Virus record (IMG/VR): IMGVR_UViG_3300046323_000673
Coordinates: 19,861-83,860 of that record
Origin: a virus
DNA length: 64,000 nucleotides
Reading direction: 5' to 3' (one strand)
The notes below the pieces were generated by a model. The model ran no database searches, had not been told where the DNA came from, and worked only from the letters and a program-made list of their open reading frames with translations. Position 1 is the stretch's first letter. Every line of letters begins with the position of its first letter. A program made the translations under genes and the position numbers. Positions 24,745-33,442 of the stretch are shown here, piece by piece.

Positions 24745-24774
24745 AAATCCAATTGGATCGATCTAATTGGATTT
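24745..24774. promoter_or_regulatory. 30-bp palindrome, copy P9 (1 mismatch)
   Basis: One C to T change in the right TCCAATTGGA block. On the right, TGCCGTG then TAACAT (24782-24787) ends six bases before ATG 24794; on the left, CATGAA leads to the minus-strand gene. Both sides carry a -10-like box. Confidence 0.85.
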
Positions 24775-24793
24775 TGCCGTGTAACATAGGGAC

Positions 24794-26509
24794 ATGCCCG
24801 TTCGTGAGCAGCCCCGACAAAGCTACACCCCCCGCGCACGCCTCGAACTCATCATCCGTTTGGAAGACTTCGGGGACAAGGCGAACCCTGTCCCGCCTTC
24901 CCCGGTGATGCCTCCTCACTTACGCAGCGGGAAGAAGAAGGGCGGCACGAACGATGACAAGCTGCGTATCGAGCGCGAGGGCGATCGTTTGGTCCTGCGT
25001 TCACCCACCGCGGGCGATAACAAGGGCCCCCCGCAACAACAGATCCGTAGCAGCGACAACCGCACGTTTCGACTCGACGGGCTTGTTCCATTGCGCGCAA
25101 CTGTGAACCGCAACGGGCCACGCATGGCCGATACGCTTTCCCTCTCCGTCGACTTCGCAAGCTTGCCACTCGACCCGCGCGTGATTCGAAGCATCGCCGT
25201 GCAATTGTGGATCGGATGCATCACGCCCGAACAGCTTGCGGAAGAATCTCAGGGCAAACGAAAAACACCCTGTCCGGATACGTTCACCGATTCATTCGGA
25301 CGAACGAGAAGCAACCTGCGATTCCAAGGATACGTCGATGACTTCGAATGCACATTGAACGACGGCGCTCCTGAAGTGAACCTTGAATGCACCGACAACA
25401 CGCGCATCCTGATTGATCAAGACGCGCCAGTGAAACTCACGGTATCGGCTGATAAACCCCTCGACGAAGCAGTCGCCGACTACCTCTCGAACTTCCCGCA
25501 ATTCGTGGGCCTTAGCGTTGAGTACAGGCCGGGGGGTGTGGCTGTTCCGAGCTTGGGTACTGCCCTTGCTAAAACCGCGTTTAAGCCAAAGCTAGGGCCT
25601 CCCCCGGCGGGCGGCGGCGCGGGTGGGAAAATGACGGTATGGGATTACCTGACCGACATCGCGGGTTCGGTGGGCTTGCTTGTTCGGTTCGAGAATACGA
25701 CCGTGATTCTGCAACGCCCTCGCACGTTCTACGCGGGGCGGGGACGTGCACGCCCTGATGATCCATTTCGTGGACGCATCTTGCCCACGGGAAGGCAGAT
25801 TGATTCACGCCTGCTTGTGTATGGGCGCAACGTGGACGAACTCGGGTTCAAACGTAAGTTTTCCCGGAACATCAGTACGAACGTGGAAGTGCGCTGTTAT
25901 TCGCCCCGATTGGGCAAAACGTTGGTTGCTCGATACCCGGTTGGAAAATCGGATAGGCAAAACAAGCCTGTGCCCGGCGACAAGCAAGATACGTCGTGGA
26001 AGGTCGTCACGGTGTACGGCATTGAAGACGAACCCACGTTACGCGTCGTTGCACAAGGCGTGTACGAGCAATTAGGCAGGGCTGAACTCACTGGCAAAGT
26101 CGTCACGAAGAACCTTGGCAGCTTTGGTGGAAGCAATAGCGATCCCGATTTACTCGATGTGCAAGCGGGTGATTCGGTCGTGATCGAAGTGCAGCGGGAT
26201 GATCCGGCACTCACGGCAATGGGCGGGCAGGGCGGAAGCGGGAACGCGCAAGCATTTCTCGAACGGTTGGGATACCCGAGCGATTTTGCAACGGCGTATC
26301 AAAACGCGGTGACGAACATCGGATTACCGACGACGTTTCGTGTTCGTACCACGGCGATTGATTGGGATTTCGAGCAAGGTGTGACGCTCGATTACGAGGT
26401 GGTCAATTACGTGGAAGTGCGCGCGTCGAAGGAATTACCGGAAGGGGAAGAGATTCCCGATGTGGACCCCGCCGATCAACCGGATAGGGTCGCGGTTGAG
26501 AGCGAGTGA
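24794..26509 (+). CDS. Baseplate hub protein (gpD/gp27-like candidate)
   Basis: A 571-residue, beta-rich protein between the LysM protein and the spike, where myoviruses encode the hub. The N-terminal domain (about residues 80-200) has tube-like strands (RFQGYVDDFECTLNDGAPEVNLECTDNTRILIDQ), and a later part (VWDYLTDIAGSVGLLVRFENTTVILQRP) matches the LysM-proximal hub pattern. The ATG lies six bases after TAACAT with no separate Shine-Dalgarno, so a leaderless mRNA is likely. Assignment rests on order and fold pattern. Confidence 0.65.
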   Translation: MPVREQPRQSYTPRARLELIIRLEDFGDKANPVPPSPVMPPHLRSGKKKGGTNDDKLRIEREGDRLVLRSPTAGDNKGPPQQQIRSSDNRTFRLDGLVPLRATVNRNGPRMADTLSLSVDFASLPLDPRVIRSIAVQLWIGCITPEQLAEESQGKRKTPCPDTFTDSFGRTRSNLRFQGYVDDFECTLNDGAPEVNLECTDNTRILIDQDAPVKLTVSADKPLDEAVADYLSNFPQFVGLSVEYRPGGVAVPSLGTALAKTAFKPKLGPPPAGGGAGGKMTVWDYLTDIAGSVGLLVRFENTTVILQRPRTFYAGRGRARPDDPFRGRILPTGRQIDSRLLVYGRNVDELGFKRKFSRNISTNVEVRCYSPRLGKTLVARYPVGKSDRQNKPVPGDKQDTSWKVVTVYGIEDEPTLRVVAQGVYEQLGRAELTGKVVTKNLGSFGGSNSDPDLLDVQAGDSVVIEVQRDDPALTAMGGQGGSGNAQAFLERLGYPSDFATAYQNAVTNIGLPTTFRVRTTAIDWDFEQGVTLDYEVVNYVEVRASKELPEGEEIPDVDPADQPDRVAVESE

Positions 26510-26535
26510 TTTACTGTGATGATTGTCGTTTGTCC

Positions 26536-26730
26536 TTAACGCAACACGATCTTTTTCTTTTGTGCGCCGGTAAATGGATTCACGACGAAGATCTCTTTAT
26601 ATACTCCAGGAAAGAACGCGTTGATAAACTCAAAACGTGTACATTGCAATCTGACAATTTCTCCTGGTTTTGAATTGAGTAAGTTAAAACAATCACGTGA
26701 TAGCTTTCCATTCGTAGAATCTTTAATCAC
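26536..26730 (-). CDS. Small protein, 64 aa, minus strand
   Basis: The frame starts at GTG 26730 (no ATG near) and contains a short beta-rich region (EIVRLQCTRFEFINAFFPGVYKEIFVVNPF). AAGAGAC lies upstream. It diverges from the spike gene across palindrome P10. Base composition is more AT-rich than the flanking structural genes, which fits a recently gained gene. Confidence 0.45.
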   Translation of the reverse strand: MIKDSTNGKLSRDCFNLLNSKPGEIVRLQCTRFEFINAFFPGVYKEIFVVNPFTGAQKKKIVLR

Positions 26731-26763
26731 GGTTTGTCTCTTTCCTGTAATGGGTGGGTAGTA

Positions 26764-26780
26764 TGCATGAATTTTTCATG
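26764..26780. terminator. Short perfect hairpin next to palindrome P10
   Basis: GCATGAA, TTT, TTCATGC gives a 7-bp stem. It could end or slow leftward transcription, or it may be a second operator; its arms repeat the CATGAA -10-like hexamer that follows several palindromes, in both orientations. Confidence 0.4.
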
Positions 26781-26788
26781 CAGCACCC

Positions 26789-26818
26789 AAATCCAATCGG
26801 ATCGATCCAATTGGATTT
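26789..26818. promoter_or_regulatory. 30-bp palindrome, copy P10 (1 mismatch)
   Basis: One T to C change in the left block (AATCGG). To the right CACCG then TGATACA stands before ATG 26839; to the left GGGTGCTG then CATGAA. Both sides are promoter-like. Confidence 0.85.
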
Positions 26819-26838
26819 CACCGTGATACAGGTAGGGC

Positions 26839-27870
26839 ATGCCCCCCCGACGACGACCACGCGCACGCCCGATGAACCTTCCCGATCTCGCAAACGCGAT
26901 GAAGGGACCGGGCAACGACACGCGGCAATGGGTATCGTTTGGCCTGGTTGACGAGGTGCCCGTCGACTTCGATGTTGACCACGGCCCGCTCATATCAGTC
27001 ATCTTGAAACCATCCGAAGTCGAGGTGGTTTGCCGAGTTGCGATGCAGGTAGGAGGCAATGGGGAGGGCGAGTATTACCCGTTCGTCGAAGGCGATGAAG
27101 TCATCGTGCTTGTCCCCGGCGGCAACGAACGAGGCGGATGCGTCATCGTCGGACGATTGCCCAACCAACGCACGCCATTCCCCCAAGGAAGCGTCGCGGG
27201 ACAAGACCCATCGACGAATGCATTCGGGTTCCGCCGGACGAAAGCACCGTTCATCAGTGAAGCGGACGGGCCAATCCTTCAGCGACAAGCCAAGAGCGGC
27301 GCGTTCATTTCACTTGATGAAGCCGGTACGGCGACGATTGCGAATGGCGACAAGAGCGCGATGCAATTGTCGTCAGACGCGCTCACAATTCAATCGGGTG
27401 ACGGCAACTCGATTGTGCAGCTCGACATCACGGGTGGACGCGCAACCGTGCAAAGTGGTTCGGCGGTGCTCACCCTCGCAAGTGCGACGGCTGTACCCGC
27501 GACAAGCTCGATCGTGACACCCAACGTGCTGCAATTCTCGACGGCAGGGGCTCCCCCGGCGGAACACGTCATCACGACAGAAGCGGTCGTGAATCTTGTA
27601 TCGGGCATCTTGAACACGTTGGGTGTTGCATTGACCGCACTTGGCGCAACGCCGTTGACGGGTGCGGTACTTGGCGCGTTACTCGAAGATCCAGCGTTCT
27701 CGATTGCGTTAGCAGCGGCGATCCCAGTGATTGCACAACGGCAACAGAACAGCCTTGTTGCGCTCGCATTGGTTGCCGCGTTTAGCAATCCAACGGCGAA
27801 ACCCCCGCCGGTGCCAGGTCAGGGACAGACGTCACCGGGAATAGGCTGTACGGGGCTCTTGGCGGGGTAG
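26839..27870 (+). CDS. Baseplate spike protein (gpV/VgrG-like candidate)
   Basis: A 343-residue protein with an OB-fold-like N-terminal region (about residues 40-115: ISVILKPSEVEVVCRVAMQVGGNGEGEYYPFVEGDEVIVLVPGGNERGG) followed by short repeated beta units (AFISLDEAGTATIANGDKSAMQL; LTIQSGDGNSIVQLDITGG) as in a trimeric beta-helix spike. Its place after the hub gene is normal for the gpV-like puncturing spike. The C-terminus is Ala/Pro-rich. GATACA is eight bases before the ATG. Confidence 0.7.
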   Translation: MPPRRRPRARPMNLPDLANAMKGPGNDTRQWVSFGLVDEVPVDFDVDHGPLISVILKPSEVEVVCRVAMQVGGNGEGEYYPFVEGDEVIVLVPGGNERGGCVIVGRLPNQRTPFPQGSVAGQDPSTNAFGFRRTKAPFISEADGPILQRQAKSGAFISLDEAGTATIANGDKSAMQLSSDALTIQSGDGNSIVQLDITGGRATVQSGSAVLTLASATAVPATSSIVTPNVLQFSTAGAPPAEHVITTEAVVNLVSGILNTLGVALTALGATPLTGAVLGALLEDPAFSIALAAAIPVIAQRQQNSLVALALVAAFSNPTAKPPPVPGQGQTSPGIGCTGLLAG

Positions 27871-28088
27871 GAACGAACGACTTTCCACGTGGGATCATTC
27901 GTCGCTTTGCGAAGCCAATTGCGTACGTAAATCGCGACCGATTTCTTGCGATAAACCTGCCCGTCTTTGCGATGCTTGCTCCATTGATAACCACGCGCTG
28001 TTTCTAACGTGTATTGTCCTTTTCCGTTTTTAATGCGGAACTTGGGCTTCTTATCCTTCATAACGTCATATTTGATCGCGCTGCTCAT
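27819..28088 (-). CDS. Basic small protein, 89 aa, minus strand
   Basis: Start chosen at ATG 28088, seven bases after CATGAT; ATG 28100 is the alternative. The sequence is very basic and beta-rich (KYDVMKDKKPKFRIKNGKGQYTLETARGYQWSKHRKDGQVYRKKSVAIYVRNWLRKATNDP), likely nucleic-acid binding. Its end overlaps the spike gene C-terminus by 52 bases, and its start region overlaps the divergent gene at 28099. Confidence 0.5.
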   Translation of the reverse strand: MSSAIKYDVMKDKKPKFRIKNGKGQYTLETARGYQWSKHRKDGQVYRKKSVAIYVRNWLRKATNDPTWKVVRSYPAKSPVQPIPGDVCP

Positions 28089-28098
28089 ATCTGCGATC

Positions 28099-28416
28099 AT
28101 GGCACGCATGGGTCGTTCACCTTCACCCGATGCAGCACCCCCCGTTGAACAAGCAGCAGCAGCCGCAAACGCATCGTTTCTGCCATCACCGACAGGGCTT
28201 GAACTGTGCGGGTTCGCCTTGCCTGCAATCCCGGCGTTCCCTGGATTGCCCGCACTTCCGAGTCTCGACACGTTGTTTGCTTTCCCGCCCGCGTTCAGCT
28301 TCCCGATTCCGATGGTGTGCGGGTTGGCGGATAGTTTGGCGGGGAGCGTTGGGTATGGCGGGGGACGTACGCCGTCGCGGGTGGAAGCGATTGATCACGA
28401 ATTCGATGGGGCGTGA
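28099..28416 (+). CDS. Pro/Ala-rich protein after the spike, 105 aa
   Basis: A hydrophobic Pro/Ala/Gly-rich sequence (LCGFALPAIPAFPGLPALPSLDTLFAFPPAFSFPIPM) without recognised motif. ATG 28099 or 28108 can be the start. By position a spike-tip or chaperone role could be imagined, but this is speculation. Confidence 0.4.
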   Translation: MARMGRSPSPDAAPPVEQAAAAANASFLPSPTGLELCGFALPAIPAFPGLPALPSLDTLFAFPPAFSFPIPMVCGLADSLAGSVGYGGGRTPSRVEAIDHEFDGA

Positions 28417-28417
28417 T

Positions 28418-28672
28418 TCACAAGTCGATGCAATCGGCGACGCTAAAGCTACGTTCCGATTTCAATTGAGCTTTCAATCGTTCGACTTCTGCTTTCAAGG
28501 CATCACGTTCCATTGCCAATTCTACGATAACGCCTGGATACACGTAGCCTTGGTATCCGTTAGGAATCAATTCAGGATGCACACAATCGGTCCGATAAGT
28601 CTTCAAAACATCAGCATCGATCGTCATTTGCATAGGAACACCAAGTAAAGTTCCTGCCCATACAATTTTCAT
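28418..28672 (-). CDS. Hypothetical protein, 84 aa, minus strand
   Basis: The N-terminal part is mixed, and the C-terminus is a charged coiled coil (ELAMERDALKAEVERLKAQLKSERS). AGAGGTGA precedes ATG 28672. It diverges from the + gene at 28793 across palindrome P11, with CATGAA about eight bases from the palindrome. Confidence 0.55.
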   Translation of the reverse strand: MKIVWAGTLLGVPMQMTIDADVLKTYRTDCVHPELIPNGYQGYVYPGVIVELAMERDALKAEVERLKAQLKSERSFSVADCIDL

Positions 28673-28705
28673 GAAATCACCTCTTGTTCGCTTCATGCCA
28701 CGACG

Positions 28706-28735
28706 AAATCCAATTGGATCGATCCAATTGGATTT
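28706..28735. promoter_or_regulatory. 30-bp palindrome, copy P11 (exact)
   Basis: Exact copy between divergent genes. On the minus side CGTCGTGG then CATGAA; the plus side lacks a clear -10 box near the palindrome. Confidence 0.85.
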
Positions 28736-28792
28736 CACCGACAAAACCGATGATCCTTGACCCAACGCCCCAACTTGCACGACCCTGTACCC

Positions 28793-29596
28793 ATGCCGCT
28801 CGTGCAGATCAAGATCGACCAAGCAGGTAAACCAGCGGGCCTTCCCGGCGTCGCACGTGAAGATCTCGACGTCAGCGTCGATGTCGTCTTGAGCGCGGTT
28901 GGCGGACCCTTCAGGCAGTGGCGATGGTCGGTCATCGATCAAGCACTCGAGTTCGAAACCGACTCGCTTGGAACAGCCGCGATCGTTTCACCGTCTTCGA
29001 GCACGACCGTGCTGTCTCCCATCGATGCGTCGGGGACTTACTTGGTGCAGCTTGAGATCGATAGCGGCTCGGGACTCGGGGCGACGGCTGATGACATCGT
29101 GCGCATCACATTTTACGCGGGCGTACCGCTTGCGATCGAACCAGACGAACTTCCGCAACGCATCCCCGCGGCGCGTGAATACACGGAGCACAACGTCCCG
29201 AATGCGGCCTACCCGCTCGGGAACGTAATCGGTTGGGCCTACACGATCGGCAAGTGGCTTAATGGGGTCGCGCGACGGCTTTATCGAGTTGCGCCCCGTG
29301 CGGGCATTCGCATAACAACCGCAAGTGCAGGGCCTACCGTTTCGGTTGTGCGTCAGTTCTACATGTTGATCCCCACGTTCAACGGCACGACGTACACGTG
29401 CACGATTGATCCGCCATTCCCCAACGCGTTTTATGGGGTATCGATTACGCCACACGAAAGTGTGGATTATGGGCACCCTAAAACGTGGGCGGTGAACGTG
29501 GTAAGTTCGTCCGTGTTCGAGGTCGTGTTTTACGACAACGCGGATGCACCAACGGGCGCGGACTTCACTGCGTTCGTCGGCCTTGGGGATAGCTGA
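28793..29596 (+). CDS. Baseplate-region structural protein, 267 aa
   Basis: A beta-rich protein; the first part resembles an Ig-like domain (GTYLVQLEIDSGSGLGATADDIVRITFYAGVPLAI), followed by a helical linker and a further beta region (IPTFNGTTYTCTIDPPFPNAFYGVSITP). It overlaps the next gene by one base (TGATG). Position between spike and gp25-like genes suggests a baseplate component. The start has no good Shine-Dalgarno. Confidence 0.55.
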   Translation: MPLVQIKIDQAGKPAGLPGVAREDLDVSVDVVLSAVGGPFRQWRWSVIDQALEFETDSLGTAAIVSPSSSTTVLSPIDASGTYLVQLEIDSGSGLGATADDIVRITFYAGVPLAIEPDELPQRIPAAREYTEHNVPNAAYPLGNVIGWAYTIGKWLNGVARRLYRVAPRAGIRITTASAGPTVSVVRQFYMLIPTFNGTTYTCTIDPPFPNAFYGVSITPHESVDYGHPKTWAVNVVSSSVFEVVFYDNADAPTGADFTAFVGLGDS

Positions 29597-30465
29597 TGCT
29601 GGGCCTTGGTTGGGGCTCTAGCGGGTGGGGGGCTAGTGGTTGGGGTGCGCCTACCCTTGCCGATGCACTCACGATTCTATCGGCGGTTGCGGTCCGGGAA
29701 AACTGCGTGCGTCTCACGTTCAATTTGATCCTCGCGTACACCGACGTGCGAGGACTTGTCGACGCGGCCGATCCTGATAACTACGTGTTCGAACCTGTGG
29801 AAGGCACGATCGGCGAAGATGGTTTGCCCCCCCGGCCTGTGTTTCCCGTGCTTGTCGAACAAGTCAAACGACCCGACGTGAATGGTAAATCGATCGACGT
29901 GTGGCTTGATCGACGATTGTCACCATATCCCGCGCAATATCGTGTTCGTTGCGTGCGTTCAGTTGCCGCAAATGGCGCTGCACTTTCAAGCATGATTGCC
30001 GTGTTTCACGGCGTAACGTGGGCACCTCCCACGCCGGAAAACGCAACCACGCCCGCAACCGACATCGCGAATCCCGGATATGAATCAGCATCGATCCCGG
30101 GTTCAACGCAGATCTTGGGCGTGTATCCAACGACGTCCCAAGGCGACTACGCGACGGATCAAGGACTCGTTTCGTACAAGAAACGCATCTTTCGCCGGCT
30201 CACGACAAGGCGTGGACGATTCGCGCATTTGCCAAATTACGGCGTAGGGTTGCTTGACCAGATCAAACGCCTCGCCAAACCTTCGATCAAACAGACGATC
30301 GCGGCGCAAGCAGAGGCGCAAATACGCGAGGAACCTGAAACACTCGACGTGCGCGTGACAATCACGAGCGACGCAAACACACCGGGACTCTTCCGATTCC
30401 GCGTGCAGGCGCGAACAAGTGTGTTCGGTACGGTAAACCTCGACATTCCCGTATCAACTGCGTGA
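29596..30465 (+). CDS. Baseplate wedge protein with gp25-like C-terminus
   Basis: The C-terminal part (about residues 190-289: KKRIFRRLTTRRGRFAHLPNYGVGLLDQIKRLAKPSIKQTIAAQAEAQIREEPE) matches the gp25/gpW-type lysozyme-like baseplate wedge: a TxxGxxxHxPxYG-like pattern and a helix ending in EEPE. The N-terminal 180 residues are an extra beta-rich domain not found in minimal gp25. Wedge proteins start sheath polymerisation. It directly precedes the gpJ-like gene, the usual order. Confidence 0.7.
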   Translation: MLGLGWGSSGWGASGWGAPTLADALTILSAVAVRENCVRLTFNLILAYTDVRGLVDAADPDNYVFEPVEGTIGEDGLPPRPVFPVLVEQVKRPDVNGKSIDVWLDRRLSPYPAQYRVRCVRSVAANGAALSSMIAVFHGVTWAPPTPENATTPATDIANPGYESASIPGSTQILGVYPTTSQGDYATDQGLVSYKKRIFRRLTTRRGRFAHLPNYGVGLLDQIKRLAKPSIKQTIAAQAEAQIREEPETLDVRVTITSDANTPGLFRFRVQARTSVFGTVNLDIPVSTA

Positions 30466-30475
30466 TTATTGCCGG

Positions 30476-31582
30476 GTGGATACCCCTACCCGCTTCGACC
30501 TCTACCAGATTGGCCGTGAGTATCTGCTCACGTACGCGACAAACATTCAGCGCAACGTGGTTGACACTGAAGGGTCGGATGCGAACCTGTTCGTCGGGGC
30601 AACAAGCTTCATGGCGGGCGCGGTATCAACGCAACTTGCCGCTCGATTAGCTGCGCATTTTGCTCGTTCCGCAATTGGTGAAGACCTTGATCGATTGCTT
30701 GTCGATCGGTGGACCCTACCGCGTAAAGGTGCAGCACCCGCAATCGGTTCCGTTCGTTTTTACCGAACATCAGCAGCAGCCGGTGCGGGTACGGTTCTGG
30801 TTGGAACGAAGGTCGGAACGGATGACGGTATCGAGTACGTCACAACAACGCCTGCGCTCTTCAGCACAGGAACGCTTTCGGTTTCCGCTGACGTGCGTGC
30901 AACACGCGCGGGCGATACGCAGCAAGTCGGACGATACCGGCTCGTTCGTATTTATCAACCGGGTGTGATCTTTGACCCGTCGATTCAAGTCATCAACGAC
31001 GAATCCACCGCGGGCGGGGAACCTCGAGAAGATGACGACGACTATCGATTGCGAGGGCAGAACGCACCTGCTTCGCTTGCACGCGGAACGTTACAAGCCA
31101 TTCGTGAGGGTGCGGTATCAACGCCGGGTGTAGCGACTGCAATGGCAACGGAAGCCATCGACGGGGATCTTCGTCCCGCACGCGTTGTGCTTTTATCCAT
31201 CGCGGATGGTTCGGGGTTGGCAAATCGCGCATTAGGAAACGAGGCATTGCGCACCGTTGATGATTATCGCGCGGCGGGAATTGCCGTGATTGCCACGTTA
31301 TCCACGCCGTTTCTGATTGGCGTGCGATTGAAACTCGCGTTCATCGCGGGCGTGTCGACGACGATCCTGAGTGATACCGTTCGGCGTGCGGTGATCGCAT
31401 ACGTGAACAGTTTACCCACGGGCGGCGCGCTCTATCGCTCGAACTTGAACAGCTTGCTTGCGCGGTACCAGGCAAACGGGCTGATACCGAATCAAAGCAG
31501 CATCGTCGAACCAACGGGCGATATCTTCCCGCCGGCGGGGCGAACGATTCGCACGACAAGCGATCTCGTCACGTTGGAGTGA
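30476..31582 (+). CDS. Baseplate J-like protein
   Basis: A 368-residue protein with the gpJ pattern: an N-terminal 'DANLFVGATSFMAGAVSTQLAARLAAHFARSAIGEDLDRLLVDR' region, a beta domain (residues 85-165), then the conserved EDDDDYRLRGQ segment near residue 185 and a helix-strand C-terminal half ending in SSIVEPTGDIFP. The start is GTG 30476. gpJ joins the wedges around the hub. It ends 12 bases before palindrome P12. Confidence 0.8.
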   Translation: MDTPTRFDLYQIGREYLLTYATNIQRNVVDTEGSDANLFVGATSFMAGAVSTQLAARLAAHFARSAIGEDLDRLLVDRWTLPRKGAAPAIGSVRFYRTSAAAGAGTVLVGTKVGTDDGIEYVTTTPALFSTGTLSVSADVRATRAGDTQQVGRYRLVRIYQPGVIFDPSIQVINDESTAGGEPREDDDDYRLRGQNAPASLARGTLQAIREGAVSTPGVATAMATEAIDGDLRPARVVLLSIADGSGLANRALGNEALRTVDDYRAAGIAVIATLSTPFLIGVRLKLAFIAGVSTTILSDTVRRAVIAYVNSLPTGGALYRSNLNSLLARYQANGLIPNQSSIVEPTGDIFPPAGRTIRTTSDLVTLE

Positions 31583-31593
31583 TCAAAAGGACA

Positions 31594-31623
31594 AAATCCA
31601 ATTGGATCGATCCAATTGGATTT
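31594..31623. promoter_or_regulatory. 30-bp palindrome, copy P12 (exact)
   Basis: Exact copy between the gpJ-like gene and the tRNA-like element. Neither flank shows TAACAT or CATGAT close by. The next TAACAT is 232 bases to the right, immediately before the following gene. Confidence 0.85.
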
Positions 31624-31625
31624 TG

Positions 31626-31728
31626 TGGGCGCGGCGACGGGACTCAAACCCGCGACTCCGACAACCTTGGGTAAAAGATAACGAAAACTCCAAAGTCGTC
31701 GGCGTACGTCACCTTGATCTGCACCGCG
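31626..31728 (-). tRNA. tRNA-like element with interrupted anticodon loop (possibly degenerate)
   Basis: On the minus strand CGCGGTG (31722-31728) pairs with CGCCGCG (31630-31636), followed by C and an encoded CCA. A good T-arm (GCGGG, TTTGAGT, CCCGT) lies at 31637-31653. CCGAC (31698-31702) pairs with GTCGG (31658-31662) exactly where an anticodon stem belongs, but encloses 35 bases instead of 7. The D-stem pairs only at its outer and inner ends. It may be a decayed tRNA, one with a small insertion, or a tRNA-derived site. The anticodon cannot be assigned. Confidence 0.4.
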
Positions 31729-31867
31729 CATACGCATCATGACTCGTCGTCGAAGTACTCGCACGACATATCGTTCGGCGCCGCGTGAGTCATACGTTGT
31801 CGTCGGCGCCGAACGACGTGTCACTTGGGTACCAGGGCGACGCATGCTTTGCGCTAACATCGCCAAC

Positions 31868-33442
31868 ATGGCCGAACTGAAGACAGGACCCATCACCCGC
31901 GCAGAGCTCGAACAGATTTGGAAGAGCGTCACGGACCCCGAGTATTCCCGCGCGTTCATCGACCGGGGTGAAGGACAAGGGTTCGAAGCGCACACGCAAG
32001 CGATGCAGCAGCTCGCGCGCGTATCGACGGGCATTGACCGAACAACGCAAGGGCTCTACGTCAAATCTTGGTCGGGACAAACGTTCGAGCCTGCATCAGG
32101 CGCGCAGTTCTCGACTGTGGATATCACCATCACCCGATCGAAGGAATTCGTTTGGTCGGTTGTGCTTCCCGTCGGAACACGCATTCAAGAGGTAGCGATC
32201 GATTTCGGTCGACTCGGGGGGGAAGAAGTTATCACCGGCCGGGAATACCTCTTCCCGCAAAACACGGGATTCGTCTCAGGGCAACCCGGACCCATCACCA
32301 TTACCGCGATTGCAGATAGGCAAGGTGAAGGTTTCGACAATCCCCTGCCCGGAACGTTGAACCGCATTGCACAGGTCGGTGTTGGGCTCTCCAATTCAGG
32401 CGCGAGCATCGTGCTTGGAACGAGCATTCATTCGATGATTCTCGCAATCGAACCCGACGTGATTACGAATGACCAGATCGGGCAATACGTGCAGTTCATC
32501 GCAGGTGCGAACCAAGGGCAGATCCGCCGCGTCGTGGGTATTATTCCGCCCGATCCGATAACGCCGATCGATGGCGGAACCGCACTGCTTGAAGCAACGC
32601 AAATCTTTCGATTCGCATCAGTGGCCGGAACGTTCATCCCCGGCGAGATACTTTCGCAACCCGCAACGCCCGCGACAAGCATCGTCGTTTTGCAGGGACC
32701 GACCCATTTGATCGCGCAACGGCAAAGCGGGGATATCGTCGCGGGAACGCTTGTGTATGGCGTGCAAAGCGGCGCGGTTGCAGTCTTCGATTCTGTCGAT
32801 CAATCGGGTGACTTGATCGCCGAAACGAACACCGCAACATGGCGGATCATGAGCTGGGGTGAATTCGGGATTGCTGTTACGAACGAGGAACACCCCAACG
32901 GCGGACGTGCAGCCGTGCTTGACGAAATTGGATATGAGCGGATGACGTATCGCGGCACGGGCGAAAGCGACGATGGGTTTCGTAAACGCGTTGCGAACTT
33001 TGCGGACCTCGTGAGTCCCAAGGCGATCACGCGCATTGCGAATCGAATCCTTGTTCCGTACGGATACGAGGCGCATTTGTGCGAGGTGGGGAAGCCGAAC
33101 TTTCGAGGGTTCTTCTACGACGGCGATCCCGTGCAGCAAAACCCAGCAATCGCGTTTGCATACGATCTCGACTTCGCATTGCAACCCGCGCAAAAGCTCA
33201 TGCTCGAACTCGATTACACAGAATTCCGCGCGTTCTTTTTGTTGGGTGTGCCGCGACTTGCGCTTGGTGAATTCGGGTTTGCGTACGATGATGGGATGGT
33301 GAACTTCTACGATGCAGCGCCATACCTATCGTTTTTCGATGGGTTTCCGGCAACTGCATCGACGATTTACCGAACGTTATGGCACGCGGTAAACGGGGCA
33401 AAAGCGGGCGGGGTAGGGTTTGACTTGTCGGTGGATTGCTAA
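31868..33442 (+). CDS. Baseplate/tail-fibre-associated protein (gpI-region), 524 aa
   Basis: Start ATG 31868, seven bases after TAACAT (31855-31860), with no Shine-Dalgarno. The protein begins with a helical region, then a long beta-rich domain (FVWSVVLPVGTRIQEVAIDFGRLGGEE; GRIAQVGVGLSNSGAS-like strands) and ends in a mixed region (RMTYRGTGESDDGFRKRVANFADLVSPKAITRIANRILVPYG) resembling part of gpJ/gpI-like wedge proteins. Placed after gpJ it is likely the outer wedge or fibre attachment protein. It is the last tail gene before the insertion element. Confidence 0.6.
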   Translation: MAELKTGPITRAELEQIWKSVTDPEYSRAFIDRGEGQGFEAHTQAMQQLARVSTGIDRTTQGLYVKSWSGQTFEPASGAQFSTVDITITRSKEFVWSVVLPVGTRIQEVAIDFGRLGGEEVITGREYLFPQNTGFVSGQPGPITITAIADRQGEGFDNPLPGTLNRIAQVGVGLSNSGASIVLGTSIHSMILAIEPDVITNDQIGQYVQFIAGANQGQIRRVVGIIPPDPITPIDGGTALLEATQIFRFASVAGTFIPGEILSQPATPATSIVVLQGPTHLIAQRQSGDIVAGTLVYGVQSGAVAVFDSVDQSGDLIAETNTATWRIMSWGEFGIAVTNEEHPNGGRAAVLDEIGYERMTYRGTGESDDGFRKRVANFADLVSPKAITRIANRILVPYGYEAHLCEVGKPNFRGFFYDGDPVQQNPAIAFAYDLDFALQPAQKLMLELDYTEFRAFFLLGVPRLALGEFGFAYDDGMVNFYDAAPYLSFFDGFPATASTIYRTLWHAVNGAKAGGVGFDLSVDC

